Source: Channa striata (taxonomy: Eukaryota > Chordata > Actinopteri > Anabantiformes > Channidae). Taken from it: a stretch of DNA of 64,000 nucleotides. The position numbers and the translations under genes are program-made. Location: positions 6,575,501 through 6,639,500 of the forward strand of contig CM065184.1 of the NCBI GenBank assembly GCA_033026295.1, given 5' to 3'. Below are positions 1 through 13,900 of the stretch, piece after piece. Position 1 is the first letter of the stretch. Each line of letters starts with the position of its first letter. The notes below the pieces were generated by a model. The model did not search any database. It was not told the DNA's origin and saw only the letters and a program-made list of their open reading frames with translations.

Positions 1-1905
1 ATGCAAAGGGAAACTACAGGTGGGATGAATTTGACATTAGCATCTGTAGTTTCTGAAGCCTCCAACATGATCACTCTGAGTACTAGGACGTCCTCCTGTC
101 CATTAATGGCCTTGTGTGTTTACTTACAGTTTTGTCTTATGTGTCCTCCAACTGGCAGACCAAGTGGACCCCTTACCACAACACACCCTTAGCAGGCATG
201 GCTTCCCTAGCTCCAGTTCAATCTCCTCCCCCTGGTCCTGTCCCCACTTTGTCCCTGTCCTGTGTCCACCCTCTCCTCCTACTCAGCATGCAATGCAAAA
301 ATAGTAACAGACAGACCAGGGCTCCTCAGATGAGACAGAAACAAACACTGGCCTGGTGTATGACAGTAAACATATTGGAGGGGTTTGTCAAAAGCATGAG
401 GCAGACACTGTTTGTGGACAAGACTTTGGTTTACAGTGGTGAGTAGCTTTTGATTTGCAGCATCGGTGCAGATTTTGAATTATATTTTTAGTTTATAGTA
501 GTTCTTCCGATGATGAAAGTACAGTGTATTAACGAAAAAGGATAAAGGTTGGCCTGGTAAAGCTTAAATTGGAATATTTCAAAATATCATATCTCGTTTT
601 ATGCAATGACAGAATTTCAACGTACCACAATTGTGTCTGCTACACAGAATCTCCATGTGCTTTATTTGATCAATTGCCTTGTTGGATAAGATTGTGTATA
701 TTATCTGAGAAATATCATATAGTATTATATTTAAAATTACATTTGAAATACAGCATTGTGTTTATTTTTGAGCCGCTTGGTCAGGTCAGAGAAGGGGTAG
801 GGAACAGTAACCCTATACTGTTGGTGTCATACAGTGCTAAACCCAAGAGCTTAAAAGATGGCTTTGAGTGAAGGACAGGCTGATGATGAGGTGAGAAGAG
901 AATCAGGCAACAGTCCCATCACATTTACCCCAGTGCTTTCCATGCCTCCGCAAAGCCCTGCAACACTGCCACCAGTTAAAGTGCACATGCGTCCAAGGTG
1001 TGGGGGCTGAAATTACACCCCATTCACACAAATAGAAAGCAGGCGGAGAAGTTAGCCCACCACAGAATACACGGGGAAATCCAGATATTTATTTTATCCT
1101 GTTATTATTTAAATTTCTATAAATATAAGGAAATAGGAAATCTTATAGAGTCAAAACTATTTAGTGTGGAGGACAAATTGTGCACAAGCCTGGAATTAAG
1201 TCTAAACGCAGTGGACAGGGCAGATCTCTATTTATAAAGTCTTGCATATTCAGGTCAGTGCTTTCTGACTAAACATGCAGCTAAGTCCCTGCGGCCATAG
1301 GAATGTATAAACAACATAAAGTATTTACTTCTCAACTACAATAATTACCCTAAGGCAATGTTCCTATCAGAGAAATAACAATAGGAAAGAATGTGAAAAA
1401 AGGGTTATGGTTTATGAAAATGGTCCTACTTGTGTTTGATATTTTATAAAGATATTTACTGTTTGTGTGGTGATGATGGTGGTTATGAAAGATGGTGGTC
1501 TTGGAATCTGGACCCATCATTGTGTTTATTAACAACCTGAACACTGCTGGGAACCCTGATACATTCCAATCTGTTATTTACCCCATGAGACACTCTTTAC
1601 AGGATTAGTAATATAATCATTATTGCATTAGTAATTTTATCCACGAGGATGCTTTTAAGCCTACATCAGCAGAGGTAGTGCCTGCACTTTGGTCTGGGAG
1701 GGAGGTCTTACGTCACAGGTCCCTAATCTTACTATTCTCTGTCCCTGCTAGTTCCACCTCATACCAGAAACCCTTAATCCTTCATAGTCTGAGTCTGTGA
1801 CCACTGAGTCAACAAAGCTCACTGTTCACTCTGTGATTTTCTTTCTCTTTGCTCAATCTGGGAATTGCTGTGTCCTGATGGTCCCACTGTGTTAGTGTTT
1901 TCCAG
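1..1905. other. Upstream flank of tacc2
   Basis: I find no supportable coding exon. An open stretch at 114-446 ends near a GTGAGT donor-like site at about 440 and has an acceptor-like TTTACTTACAG at about 130, but the peptide is low in information and I recognise no family. The flank should hold the promoter, or an upstream non-coding exon, for the start exon at 1959. No TATA box or CpG island is evident. Confidence 0.5.
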
Positions 1906-1991
1906 CTAGCTGATGTGAGAAGCTGTTGGTCAGTTGTGGCCCTGCAGCTGGCTGGGCCATGGGGAACGAGAGCAGCACCACTGAGGCGTTG
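1906..1991 (+). CDS. tacc2: tacc2 start exon A (long isoform), MGNESSTTEAL
   Basis: The ATG at 1959 opens 11 codons and the exon ends at a GTAAGG donor (1992), phase 0. An acceptor-like TGTTTTCCAG ends at 1905, so this may be the second exon of the transcript, with 53 nt of 5' UTR in front of the ATG. Human TACC2 starts MGNENSTS, so the start is well supported. Gly2 and Ser6 fit the N-myristoylation consensus (MGxxxS). The coding part is 1959-1991; the UTR part is inferred. Confidence 0.85.
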
Positions 1992-4900
1992 GTAAGGGCA
2001 AGCTTGCTGGCTTTATATGGCTGGGACTGCTACTCGCTGCCCCGCTGCTTCTACACATACCTTAAAGTATTTTGTGCATGGAGGAGTAACAAAACTAACA
2101 CTTAGTCGCATGATTACTAACTGCTGGGGTCAGGAAAATACATGAGGAATCTACAGCGCTGCAGATTTTGTGAATATTCCCAAGTTTAATTGAGGCTTTT
2201 CTAGTATATACAGTATGTACGTACAAAACATATCTGTGTGTGCTGCTTTGCCTTCTTGTAAGTTACAGAGTCATCATTCCCAAGATGGCGTGAACACCGC
2301 TGTGTATGTGTGCATGTAGAGGTGTTGTCACAAGATTTTTCAATCAATTAAATAAAAACAGATGCTGCAGATCGAACCTTTGAGCATGTGACTGGGAGGC
2401 CTCAGCAGTTGAGCAGATTATTCTAATATGATTAACAAACATGTTTCTCATGAGCTATAGGTTACAAACCATGCACTCTGGACATTATTTGAAATATTTG
2501 CAGAGAGGGGAGTAAACACTGGTATTTTAGCCTGAAATAAAATGGTGATTTGTTGATTTGCATTCATAGTGTAAGTGTACCACACTAAGGTACATTAGGT
2601 TTCCCCTTAAAGATTTCTTTCATTCCCTGTTACAGCCAGAAGAGGGCGCTGCAGAAAATGTTGTTCTGTTTCCACCTCAGGAAAATCAAAATGACCCCAC
2701 ACAGGTACAATGTGTTGAAGTGTGTGTGCGTGAAAAAGAGAGAATAAAAGTGTGTGTGTAGTGGTGGTTGAGATATTCCACCTTTCACAGTAAATGTGAA
2801 AATACTCTTCCATGTAGTGTTATCGTGCCAAACCGTGTCTTTAAAACAGAACCAATGATTGCAATTTAAGTAGTTTGATGTGCGTTTACGACAACTTTTC
2901 ATACAGTCCCATACAGCAATCAATAAACCACATCAGCCCATTCAGCAGACACATTTGAAGTGTCAGGTGGTGCTGTGATAAGTTGAATGCGGTTTGTATT
3001 TTTATTGTCTTTAAGTGTGCATGGCATTGGAAAATGTATGCAATGGGGGCTTTTTGCTACCCTGGTTCTATGACCTAGTTGTGCTGTGGTATGGCTGTTT
3101 TTCAGGAAGACATAAAAACAAGAAAGCTCCAAAAACTCCCTAGAAGACAATGCTCACACTGATGCCACTGGCAAAGGATAAATTTAGACATAATGAAACT
3201 GGGTGAAAATATTGAGTTTCATACTTGGGAGCCAGCCAAGAGAAAAACTGGTGAAGGGTAAGATCTTGGCTAATAACGTTACATATTAGCAGCAATGAAT
3301 GGTCAAAGTCGGATGAAGTAGGAGCTTTGATAATGCAGGAGGAAGCTGAGTGTCCGTGACATTTGCCCATGTGTGCTTGTAACCAAAGATTGTTTAACCT
3401 GATCCCCTTTCGGGGGGTGAATGCAGGCCCGACCCTTGGCCTAATTCCCAGCGTTCACCTGCAGAGGGACTGTCAAGTCAGTGCAACCAACCAGAGGACA
3501 GCAGCAAAAGGGGGGGTAGGGATGATGGTAGTGGTGGGGGCCGGAGCAGAGGTGGTTTGAGAAGGGCCGAGGAAAAAAAAAAGAGGGAAGAGAGATTCTG
3601 TAGAGGAGGAGGGGATAGAAAGAATGGAGTGGAAAGAGTTTACAGTTGAGGGGGGAGGAGAATTCTCAGCACTTCCCTGTGGCCAGCCCAGTCAAGTCAG
3701 TCTCAGCAGCAGCCACTGTGTGTGTCAGTGCGCGGCAGTGTAGTGTTTCCAGACTCCACAAACACTGCAAGAAACAGAGGAGCCTCATGGAAATTTAACA
3801 GGGGAGTGGCAGCAAGTGAGGGCAGGGCAGAACTGTGGAGTGGAGAGGAGGAGGTAAAGAGGGAGTTAGCTGAGTCAGTAGAGGAGAGGAGCAGGAGCGT
3901 CAGCAGCATGTGTTGCAGCATGTTTGTGTCATAGTCGGGCCCCTCTGAAACACAGAGCCTGCAGAGGCTGACAGCACAGTGTGTGAGGTGCACTGCACTG
4001 GAGAGTCACCTTCAGCACAGTGGAGCTCACTGCTGGGTAAGTGCAACTCAGATATGTGGGGGTGTGTAATCCTACTGGATTAGATGTATGATTCAACAAA
4101 GGACATAACGAGAGGACATATTAAATGTGCTTGTTAGCGACTTAGTGTGTAAGTCAGTTTCTGTTTTACTGTTGTCTTTTCCCTGTTGACAGGATCGTGG
4201 GTAAAGCCTTGAAGTTTTGTTAGCACATGGCCACTGTCAAATTGAATTAACACACTGACTGTTGGACTAGTAGCAGTTTCCAGGCAGCTTCAGCTTGTTT
4301 TCTGTTTTGTTCCTATGGGTTAATTAATAACAGACAGTGGGAGTAAAATGAACTGAAACAAAGCCTGTTCTTCTCCGCCTCGCTCAGCTCCCACATGGTT
4401 GTACAATGACCCCACTAATGACCTGTTAAAGGGCTGGTAATGCGGTGAAGGAGCCGAAGAGTTTTGGACGTGCTTTCCTAACTGCTGCCGGCCCTTTTTA
4501 TTCTGTCCTAACATGACAGCAGTGGAGAGATCAGTCAGCTCTACATGTGTTTCATACATTTCCACTCGTTTCCATACGTTTCCACTCTGACAAGGTGAGA
4601 GAAAGACTGAACAGCAGCTTTTTCCACCAAGCTATAATAGCATTTAACACAGAACCTCATCAATAACCGACATTATTCTTTATTCTTATTTAATTTGACT
4701 TTTGGCGCAATTGAATTTCACTACTGTTGTACTTTTACAACCATGTTTGTGACAGATAAAACTCTTGAATCTTGAATGTCTGCATGCATGACTGTTAAGG
4801 TGCGGAAGATAGATTTTTTTATTATGGTTATGTAATAAATAATGGTAGTAGAGAGATCACAAGCATTCAGAGTGACACTCCTGCCTGCCTGCAGCTCTTA

Positions 4901-7900
4901 TTTTGGGATCAGTTTGTGTCTATGCTTCTTTGATGCTTTATGTTCTTTTTCCTGCAATGTTTGCCCAGGTTTCTTCTGACAAAAAAAAAAAAACATAGGC
5001 AGGAGTGGACTAAAATAATACAGTACATTTAAAAATAACCAGCATACACAGATGTGAAGAGAGAAGCAAGTTAATGGTACCTTTGTAAATGTTCTTTTAA
5101 AGGGGGAGAATAGTCAAGTCTAACTTTTATGGTATTTGTCTTGTGTGAGCAACACAAGACATCCTCCATCTGTGCTGAACGTGTTACACAATGGAAGCTC
5201 TTTGTAGTGGTAACACAGGTGAGCTGAGTAACTCACAGGCTTCCCACTGCACACACACCTCTGCTTCTTAATCTGTTTCCCGTGTCTGCATCCAGTAAGT
5301 TTAACCCTGAGCTGAATCCAGTCCAAGAGGTGGCATTCCTTAGTCCACCTTAAGAGAGGAGTGCAGCAGTTCTGTGTTTTTTTTCTTTGTAATGTAAATT
5401 TGGCTCAATGTTTTGGTGCATTAATCATTATTTCTGCTTGTACTGATAATCGCCTCTACTTGCATGCAGGCGTGCTGTCTACTACTGGTTCATAAATAAT
5501 GAATAAAGCGATTCAATTCTGAATCTCAGCACATCCTCAGTGAGCCACATTACAACAGTTGCATTGTTTCTGCCTGCGCTAACATTTTTATATTAACTCC
5601 CGTACTAATCAAAAACAGGCTCTCTTTAAGACACAGCCCAAACACACGTTTCAGACTAAAGGAAATGATTGAAGACTGAAAATGTCATGTACAGTAATTA
5701 AAGCGCTCACGACAATAAGACATGTCACAGCCCAGCAGGACTGGTTTGTCTTTTATGATTATTATTTTTTTGACACCCTGTGAAAAACATTACAGCATAC
5801 TTCCTTGTCAAGTGTTACTAAAGTGATGACGGTTTCATTAGTAGCGTGTTAAAAATACTTGCGTTATGACGCTTAACAGCAGAGGGCAAACAAATCTGCA
5901 CAGATTAGGCCTGATAAGGGAGTCTGGCTTTTATTCTACAATGTAAATCACTGCATGTAATGCTTTACTCTCAGTAAGAGTATAAGAAAAGCAAGTTGAG
6001 AGACAGAGATGAGGTGTTTAATTAGAAGAGACATACTTACCAACGTGACATAACAACAATTTAATTTTTTGACCCACGGGTAGTTATTTGTTTGTGATTA
6101 TTGAGCATTAAATGTATAGATATTCCCATGTTGGATGCATCACACTTTTTAAGTAGCATGTAGCTCACTCTGTTTTATTGTCCCACAGGGTGAAGCTCAT
6201 GCAGAGAGATCAACCAAGAGGGACGACAAATCACTGCTGAGCGAAACCGCGACCAACCAGCAGAGTCTGCTGTCTCAACCAGTGCTCCCAGAAGTTCCAG
6301 TCCTCACCGGAGTGGAGGAGAGCAGAGGTGCAGCTGAAGAACAGGAGGACAAGGAAGAGCTTGAGTTTCCACATGACCTGCTGCCCAGTCTCGACTTTAG
6401 CAGCGAGCTCAACATATGGGAGTCGTCACTGGGGTAAGGTGGAACACAGGCGTACACGGTCATACAGCCACAGTTCCCCTCACAAAGTCAAAATAAAACT
6501 GTGACTTCATGTCATTGAAAGAAGATTTTGCACTTTTACTGGATGTTTCAGTTCAGAGGAAACGTGAACCATGCAAATGACTGCAGTTGTTTGCATTCCT
6601 TGTCTACTTCCTGAAATAAATACACTCAGAGGGTAAAACTAGTGGGCATGCTGGTTTTAAAGACCTTGAAAATCACATGATGGCTACGTGTTGGATTAAT
6701 GCGGCTGGGGCTCAGTAGGAAAAGGTGATATCACATATTTGTGTTCCCCAGTCAAAGTTTAGCAACACCACCTTTAAAATGTGATGACCTCTTTTTAGGT
6801 TTTTTTTGGTTACTGCTATTGTCATTGAGTCCTTAACTGCACGGCAGTAAAATCTTAATATAGACTGATAGTGATGTTTTTTCTGAGATCTTTAACTTTA
6901 TTGTCTGTTTGGTAGAAAAAAACAAATGCTATAGTGAGATATGTCAGAAAAGTTTCCAGACACTTTGAGTTAAAAATCAGCTCTACCTTTACCAACAGAC
7001 TTTGACTCTTTTTTAAAATTAATGATTGTATATAGCTTCATTCGTTGCCATAAATACCATAGAAAGTATTTTATAACATTTTTTCTTTTCTTAGTGGATT
7101 GCTCTTGCTAGATAATCTGCTTAGTCTTTCTACTGGAGGAGAATATTTGAAGCGGTACATGTAGTGGTGAATTTTCCAGGCATATACCTGCACTTTTACT
7201 TGAGTTTGTGTATTTTACCCACCTCCGTACCCAGTGTTTCTCATTTTGCTGACTATGGGCCTGTGTAGCTAAAGGCCACCACAGCCACAAAGAGGCAATG
7301 CGGACCTTTCTTTCTTCATAACAGTATTAAGACAACTAGGGTTAATGAGTTGCATATTAATCTGATCTTGATTTGTTGCATGTGTGAATGTGTGTCAATG
7401 TGTATGTGTGTGTTGTGTTATTGTTCTAGCAATGTTACTCAGACTAGCTCAGGTGAAAGGAAATGTGAGCAGGTGAACCCCCTGCTGGCGGGCCTGCAGC
7501 ACCACATGGAAGTCAGTCCAACTGTCATGGTTCTCGGTGCAAGGTACCACAGAGACAAGCATGATGGGGTCTAACGGGGCATCTGCTGTGGGACGTGTTC
7601 AGCAGTAGCCTGTTTGATAATGACTGCACATGGAGGCATGGAGTGGAACAAAAACATGACAGGACGTTCATGTATTTCTAACTTGAATGTAATGGATATT
7701 GTGGTCTGGGTGTTGGCTGGTAGACTTGAGGTGTGGTCGTTTGCTTAGTTTAATGCTTGGGTGAATTATCTCACTAACTGACTTGGTGTTCTGCCTCAAG
7801 TGTTGCCTGGCATTCTGCTTTTTTCTTGGCGCTGACGTTAAATGCATTTATTTGTTTAAGGTCGGAATGTGTTCCAACATCATGGCTAATGGCAAGTTTC

Positions 7901-10900
7901 AGACAAGCAGGGTGAAACCTTTGAAAAATAGGTTACATTTTCAAATTGCGTAAATAAAAAAAAGAAATTTCTGCTTTTAGAACAGGACATACAGTACACT
8001 GCAATGCTGTGAGGGACACCTGGTCTGGTGTGACAGGCTACAGCTTGTTGCACAACAAACCTTGACAGCTGCAAACAGTTTAGTCTGTTTTTGCCGCTCC
8101 GCCCTTTTGCAATCGGGACATTTGCCAAGTGAATATGATGCAGGCTTGAGCGGCAGGTCAGTGAGGTGGGTGAGTAACGTGTTTTCAGGGCAGATGTTGT
8201 ACTGTACTTTCAGGGAAATAATAAAGTCTTTATGACTCATTTGCGAATCTAGTAATCAATCACGTGTTTCAAACATTTCACATCTAGATATGAAAAACGA
8301 CTGTTGTCTTGGCGGTTGCTAAATGTACTAGAAAAACAGATGGAGCAGATTCCAAGAAATCAGCTGGTGACTCGAGCAGACGTGCAGGGTGTCTTATACC
8401 CAGTTAATGATGGTGCAAATACACCTAGCAGGGCTGAAGATTAAAAATGGTTCCTTACATTTCTGGCCTGCTAATGGCTTAGCAGTGACTCAGTAATTAC
8501 AACTAAACGGCAAAGCTGCTTTGATATCTGATCTATGAGGCACTATTTGTTGCATAATTGTGAGCATGTTTAAAGCTGTCATATAATTTATTACATAATC
8601 ATAATCATACATTGACATAATCACAATAAATAGCATTTTATAATTACTTAAATGAATAGCTATTTAAATAGTAATACACATACAAAACCTGCCTGGAATA
8701 TTTGCCATTCATATCCGCCACTATTGTAAAGTCTGTGGAAGCTACTACAATACAGCTGGGTGCTACCAACAGTGCTAGTATTAGGTTTATTAACAAAAGT
8801 TAATATGCAATATGATGCATAGGTGACATGACACAATTAGAAAATCGGCCGTATTTGTACTTTAAGCCCTGGGTTTCCTACCCATGATGAGAATTGTATA
8901 GGTGCAAATGTACTAAGCTTACATAAACCATGTGGCTGGGAGTGTATGAATATAATTACATGCTGCTTAACAACCATATGCTCAAACTCAGCTGGTCATT
9001 TATGGGAATGTAAATCTCAGAATAGGCATCCTCGGTATAGCTGTGTGCATATCGGAGTGTGCGGTGTCTGTGCATGGGCTTCTGTTTACCAAAAGCAGTG
9101 CTCTGCGGCATTGTGGAGTGACCACATTTCTGCCTGCCGGTCCAGACTCTAACTCTGTCACCCTACCCTCATCTCAGGCCTCATGACTGCGAACCAGTTC
9201 TTACAGATGCCCGGTCCTCACCTAGGCTTCCTGCCACACCCTCCGTGGGTGTACAGCCCCTGACCCCTCCTCAATCTATGCTCCTTGACTTGGAGCTCCA
9301 AAAGGCCTTTCAGGAATGTGAAGACCAAATGGCCACATTGGGCATATTTAATGCAACGGAACCCCTCTGTATGCCAGAGTCGGCTAATAATGATGTAGGG
9401 AAGAAAACTGGAAAAGTGATGGTTAATGTGTTCAATGACTCATCCTCACAGCCTCCAGTTGTAGTCCAGCCAGGACATAGCAACAGGGGCCATGGAAACA
9501 AGAGTACACATGGAAACAGTGAAACATCAAACAGTCAGAAGGATACAGTTGTGTTTAGTTTCAGGAATTACATTCTGGGAAATGAAAATGGTGCCTTGGC
9601 AGCGGAGACAGAGAGTGAAATAAAAGCAGTACCAAGCCTGGATAAATATACTGAGATCGAGCCAGATAAAGAAACACATATAGATGAGCAGAAGGAAACA
9701 CCTCAACATATGCACTTAGAAATAATAACAAGTGCAGATCCATTTAAAGAATGCCCCAAAAATGCTCTGTTAAATGAGCAGAGAGAGAATGAAGAGCAAC
9801 ACGTTGTTTCTAATGCAACCACTGAGGATAATGGTGTGATTAGAGACAAAGACACAAAGAGAGTAGCAGACATTGTGGACAAAGAGAAAGAAAATGACAG
9901 TGGTGTGTCCAGTATTAATATTTGTACAGTGGACTCTGGAATGGAAGATGGTGCAGTTAATGAGACATGGGGGAGCAGTTCCATTCATTCAAAGGATAAA
10001 GATGCTTTATCAGATCTGCTCTCAGAAGCACAGGCTGTGCAGAAGCAGTCAGAGTCAAAAACAGACAAACACATGAATTCAACACCCGAAAAACTGAGAG
10101 AACAGGACAAAGGAAATGAGGACCAAGAGAAAAAGAAGGAAAGAAGCGCAGCATCTGAACAAGCAGCAAAGATCGACATACACGCTGAAAATTATTTACA
10201 GCCTGAGCTGCTGATAAGTGCAGGCATTCACACAGATTCAGATGTAGACATTGGACCAGTGTCACCGACAGACACTCAGGCTGTGATTTGTGTGAAACAG
10301 CCTGATAACGGGTCTGATTACAAGCAACAGCTGAGTCTCAGGGGAATGCCAAGCTCCACCCCACCACTATCATTCTGTCGTAGCGGGCAGGATCATTTTA
10401 CTGCCTCTGCCTCTTCACCTGTGTCCAATCTGGGTTTTTCACAGAGGGCTCATCAGTCAGATAACCACAACCACGCGGATGCCCCGTGTGGCCTGGATCA
10501 CTGGTTAGATGCAAGCCCACAGCATGTAGCTGAACGTGTCAGCAATAACCAAAACACAGACATGACAGTTGTCCCAGCTACAGTTACCAGTCCAGCTGCT
10601 TCAACGGATAAAAGATCAGATGCACAAACACAGGAAGCTATAGTTACAACCAAAGCAGCGATATTCACACAGGAGAATCTGAGCCCACTCACCAACAGCG
10701 CAACTCGTGTGGGAGAGAGTTGCGTGGAGAGTGCCCTTGAAGAGGGTTTAGCGGTGGTTGCTGCGTTGCCACTGACAACACCAGCGATGCCAGAAGTGAT
10801 AGAAAGCAAAAGAGGGAGAGAAGGCGTGAGGCGTGATTCACTGGAAAGCGTAGCTACTGTAGCAATTGCAGAGAGGGAGAAAGCAGCAGGAGAGAAAGAT

Positions 10901-13900
10901 TTGGAAGGAATAGAAAAGTGCCTCAGCTCTGCAGACGAGGAGAGAAAAGGTCTCCTGGACAGCCTTCCTCCACTCCCATTAATCTGTTCACTGTCGCTCT
11001 TGGCCAGAGAGGGACAGGCTGCGTTTGAGAAAAGCTGCAACAGCAAAATGCCACACAACTCAGTTGAGACTGAAACGAGGGGACAGAGTGAGACAACCAT
11101 TCGCAGTACAGACACAGAGATCTCACCAGCCGAAGAGGGAGACAGAGAAAAGGATCTACTCCGCCCAGAAGCCTGTATCAATACTTCTCCCCTTAGGCTA
11201 CTTATTGGTCCTGATTGTCAGGATCAGAGCGCTGCGGGATTGGAGGGAGCAGGAGAGGAGGGAGGAGGAGGAGAAGAGGAGGTGGGAGTAAAAGGAGGGC
11301 TGGCTAGTGAGCACAGTTCATTTAGCCAGCCAGAAGGCTCTGCTAGTGGGGTGTCATCAGCTGAGACTCAGACGTGTCCGCCCATCAATGTTGCCGAGTC
11401 ACAGCTGAAGTCACAGAGCCGGAGTGAGCCGACTGCTACCGTTACCGAGAGCCTCTGCACTGAAGGGGACCGTCTTGCTCAACCCAGCCAGGAGCAGCAT
11501 GGCACAGAAATTTCACCTCATCCCCCAGAGCAGAGCTCCAGCAATACAATCGGAGGGGTAAGGGATGATCTCAAACAGCATTTGATTTCAGTGGAAGCAC
11601 CGTCTTTGGGACACACTTGTGAGGAGCCGTCCATCACAGAGACAGAGCAAAACAACAACCGAGTCTTCCTGTCTTCAGTTGCACCCCAGCCTTTGACTAC
11701 TTCACAACAAATCCCAGTCGAGCAACAAGCAAGCAGCGTTCAACAGGTCCAACCTGAAAGTAGCACAACAGAAGCCAGGACAGCTGAGTTTCAAATCCAA
11801 GCCCAAACCCAGAGCAGTAGTGGTAGCCCTGTCATGTCTGGACTGGGTGTCTATGATCGTGTCAGCAGTGGAGGTAACAATAGGGTTCACTTTGCAGACA
11901 CAGTGAAACAAGAGGTCTTTTCTATTGTGGATCTCCGAAACATGCCGGTGCCAGCTATGGACTGCGCCTCTTTGCCTCCGCTGACTGTACATGAGAGTTT
12001 GCACCATCCTGTTGTTGAGGCCAGTTACATCTTTCCAGACTTCCTAGACAAGAGAAGACCAGAAATTCATACAAATGCAGCTCCTTCCAAGCCTGAAGCA
12101 GCAATACAGAGCTCAGCTGACTTTCCAAAGACACAGAAAGATGCCCAGCTGGACAAAGAAGATATCAAGAAGAACATAGTCATCAATCAATCTGCTAGTG
12201 ACAACCTGGTGACAAACACTGTGGATTTACTGTTAACGGATGCCTGCACAAAAACACATTCAAGTCCTACTGACAAGAATCAGGCTGGTAATGAAGAATC
12301 TTTTGACGTTTTACAAAGAGCAGGAAGTGATGTCTTTGAGGGCGATCATACACACGTGTCAGCAACACTGATGAAGCAAGAAGAAGCAGAAACAAAGAAG
12401 GATCCTACAAATCTGTGTTTCTCAAAGGATAAAGAGATAGACAAGTCAAATGCTGAGTCTAAAGGTTCAATCAAGACTGACCAATCTCATAAGGCTCCTC
12501 TGAGTAGTAATGCCGTGATCTTTGAAGAAAAAAAGGATAACCATCATCCTGTCTCCCCACAGTGTGTGCTTCCAGCTGATAATACCTGCGAGCCTTTAAA
12601 CCCCTGTTTCAAACCCGAAAATGTGATCATGACCTGCACAGCGTCTAGTGACATCAGTTTTCAGCCTGAAATCCAATTAAATCAAACACCTTCTTGTGTA
12701 GTAATTGACACAGATCCCATGAAAGCTAGTGAGAAACCCACTCTTCAGCGAGCTGATGCGACAAAGGATGAATCACTGACTTCAGAAGTGAATGCTTCTG
12801 AACAACCAGTTCCTAATACCGAGCTATATGCCAGTCCTCCTGTGCTGCAGCCTCCTGGCCCAATGCTAAGTCACTTGGAGTTAATTTCTGACTGTGATAT
12901 CGCTCTTCCTGAGCCGATAGATAAGTACTGTGCTGATGGTGAAATCCCCAAAGTCTCCAAAGAGGTGGATGGCAACAGCAGCAGGGAAATGTCGTCAGCC
13001 CTGGAACATAATGATATCAGCGACACAGTTGAGGAGACTTGTCCAAAACTGGAGGATGGAAATTATGCCATGGAGTCTGTTGTTGAGCTTGAAAATTGTG
13101 CAATTAATATTGTAAATATTCCATTTTCACAAGAGCAAAATCTGCCTCCTTCAGCTCAGCCTCCCAATGCAGCGGATGTACTGACAAAGAGTGATTCTCA
13201 TATGGTAATTTCTGTGTCTCAAACTGAGCCAGACTGTACTGGCATTAAACCTGTTATTACTAAAGGATCCATTAGGGATGACCTCATAAATGTCAGCTGC
13301 CCACTCATCTCCGCCATGGCTACCAACGAGGTTTATGATGACATCAAACAGGACGATGTGAACAAAATGGGAGATCAGGCCTCCATGCGGATTGGAGAGG
13401 AAATGAAGCAAATTGAAGAGATGACAACAAATAATCAAAAGGAAACAGCAAACAGCCGAAAGCTGGAGCCAGGAAAAGCAGGCACAATACTACAACATAG
13501 TAATGGCCCAGATAAAGATGCTACAGAGGAAACTGGAGACATGCAGCCATCACATAAAGCAAAAAGGCCTGACTCACCAATAAGGTATATAATGGAAGAA
13601 GGAGAAAGCCTTGCTCCTAACAGACCTGCAGGCTTGTCTGGGGACATGTTAAGTGTTGAGGTACAGTCTGGTAGGGAACCTCAGACTTTTTACGATCAGA
13701 GTGTATGCCAAACTGTGACAGTTACACTGGAACGCAGCTCTGACAGGGACACAGCACAGCATTTGAGTGCAGCTCTTGGCCAATCACGGCTCACACCAGA
13801 TCCAAACAGTTTTGCTCAGCAACAGCAACAACAGGAGCAGTGTCTGGGATCTATTGGTATAAAAAGCCAGGTCATGCAAACCCAAATAATGGTTCCGGGG

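Noticed and set aside
114..446. 110-codon open frame with nearby acceptor-like and donor-like sites
   Set aside because: No recognisable domain, low-complexity Pro/Ser sequence, and no phase link to a following exon.
10498..11181. 227-codon minus-strand open frame
   Set aside because: It lies wholly inside the giant tacc2 exon. Its Ser/Leu-rich composition is that expected from the antisense of acidic coding sequence.
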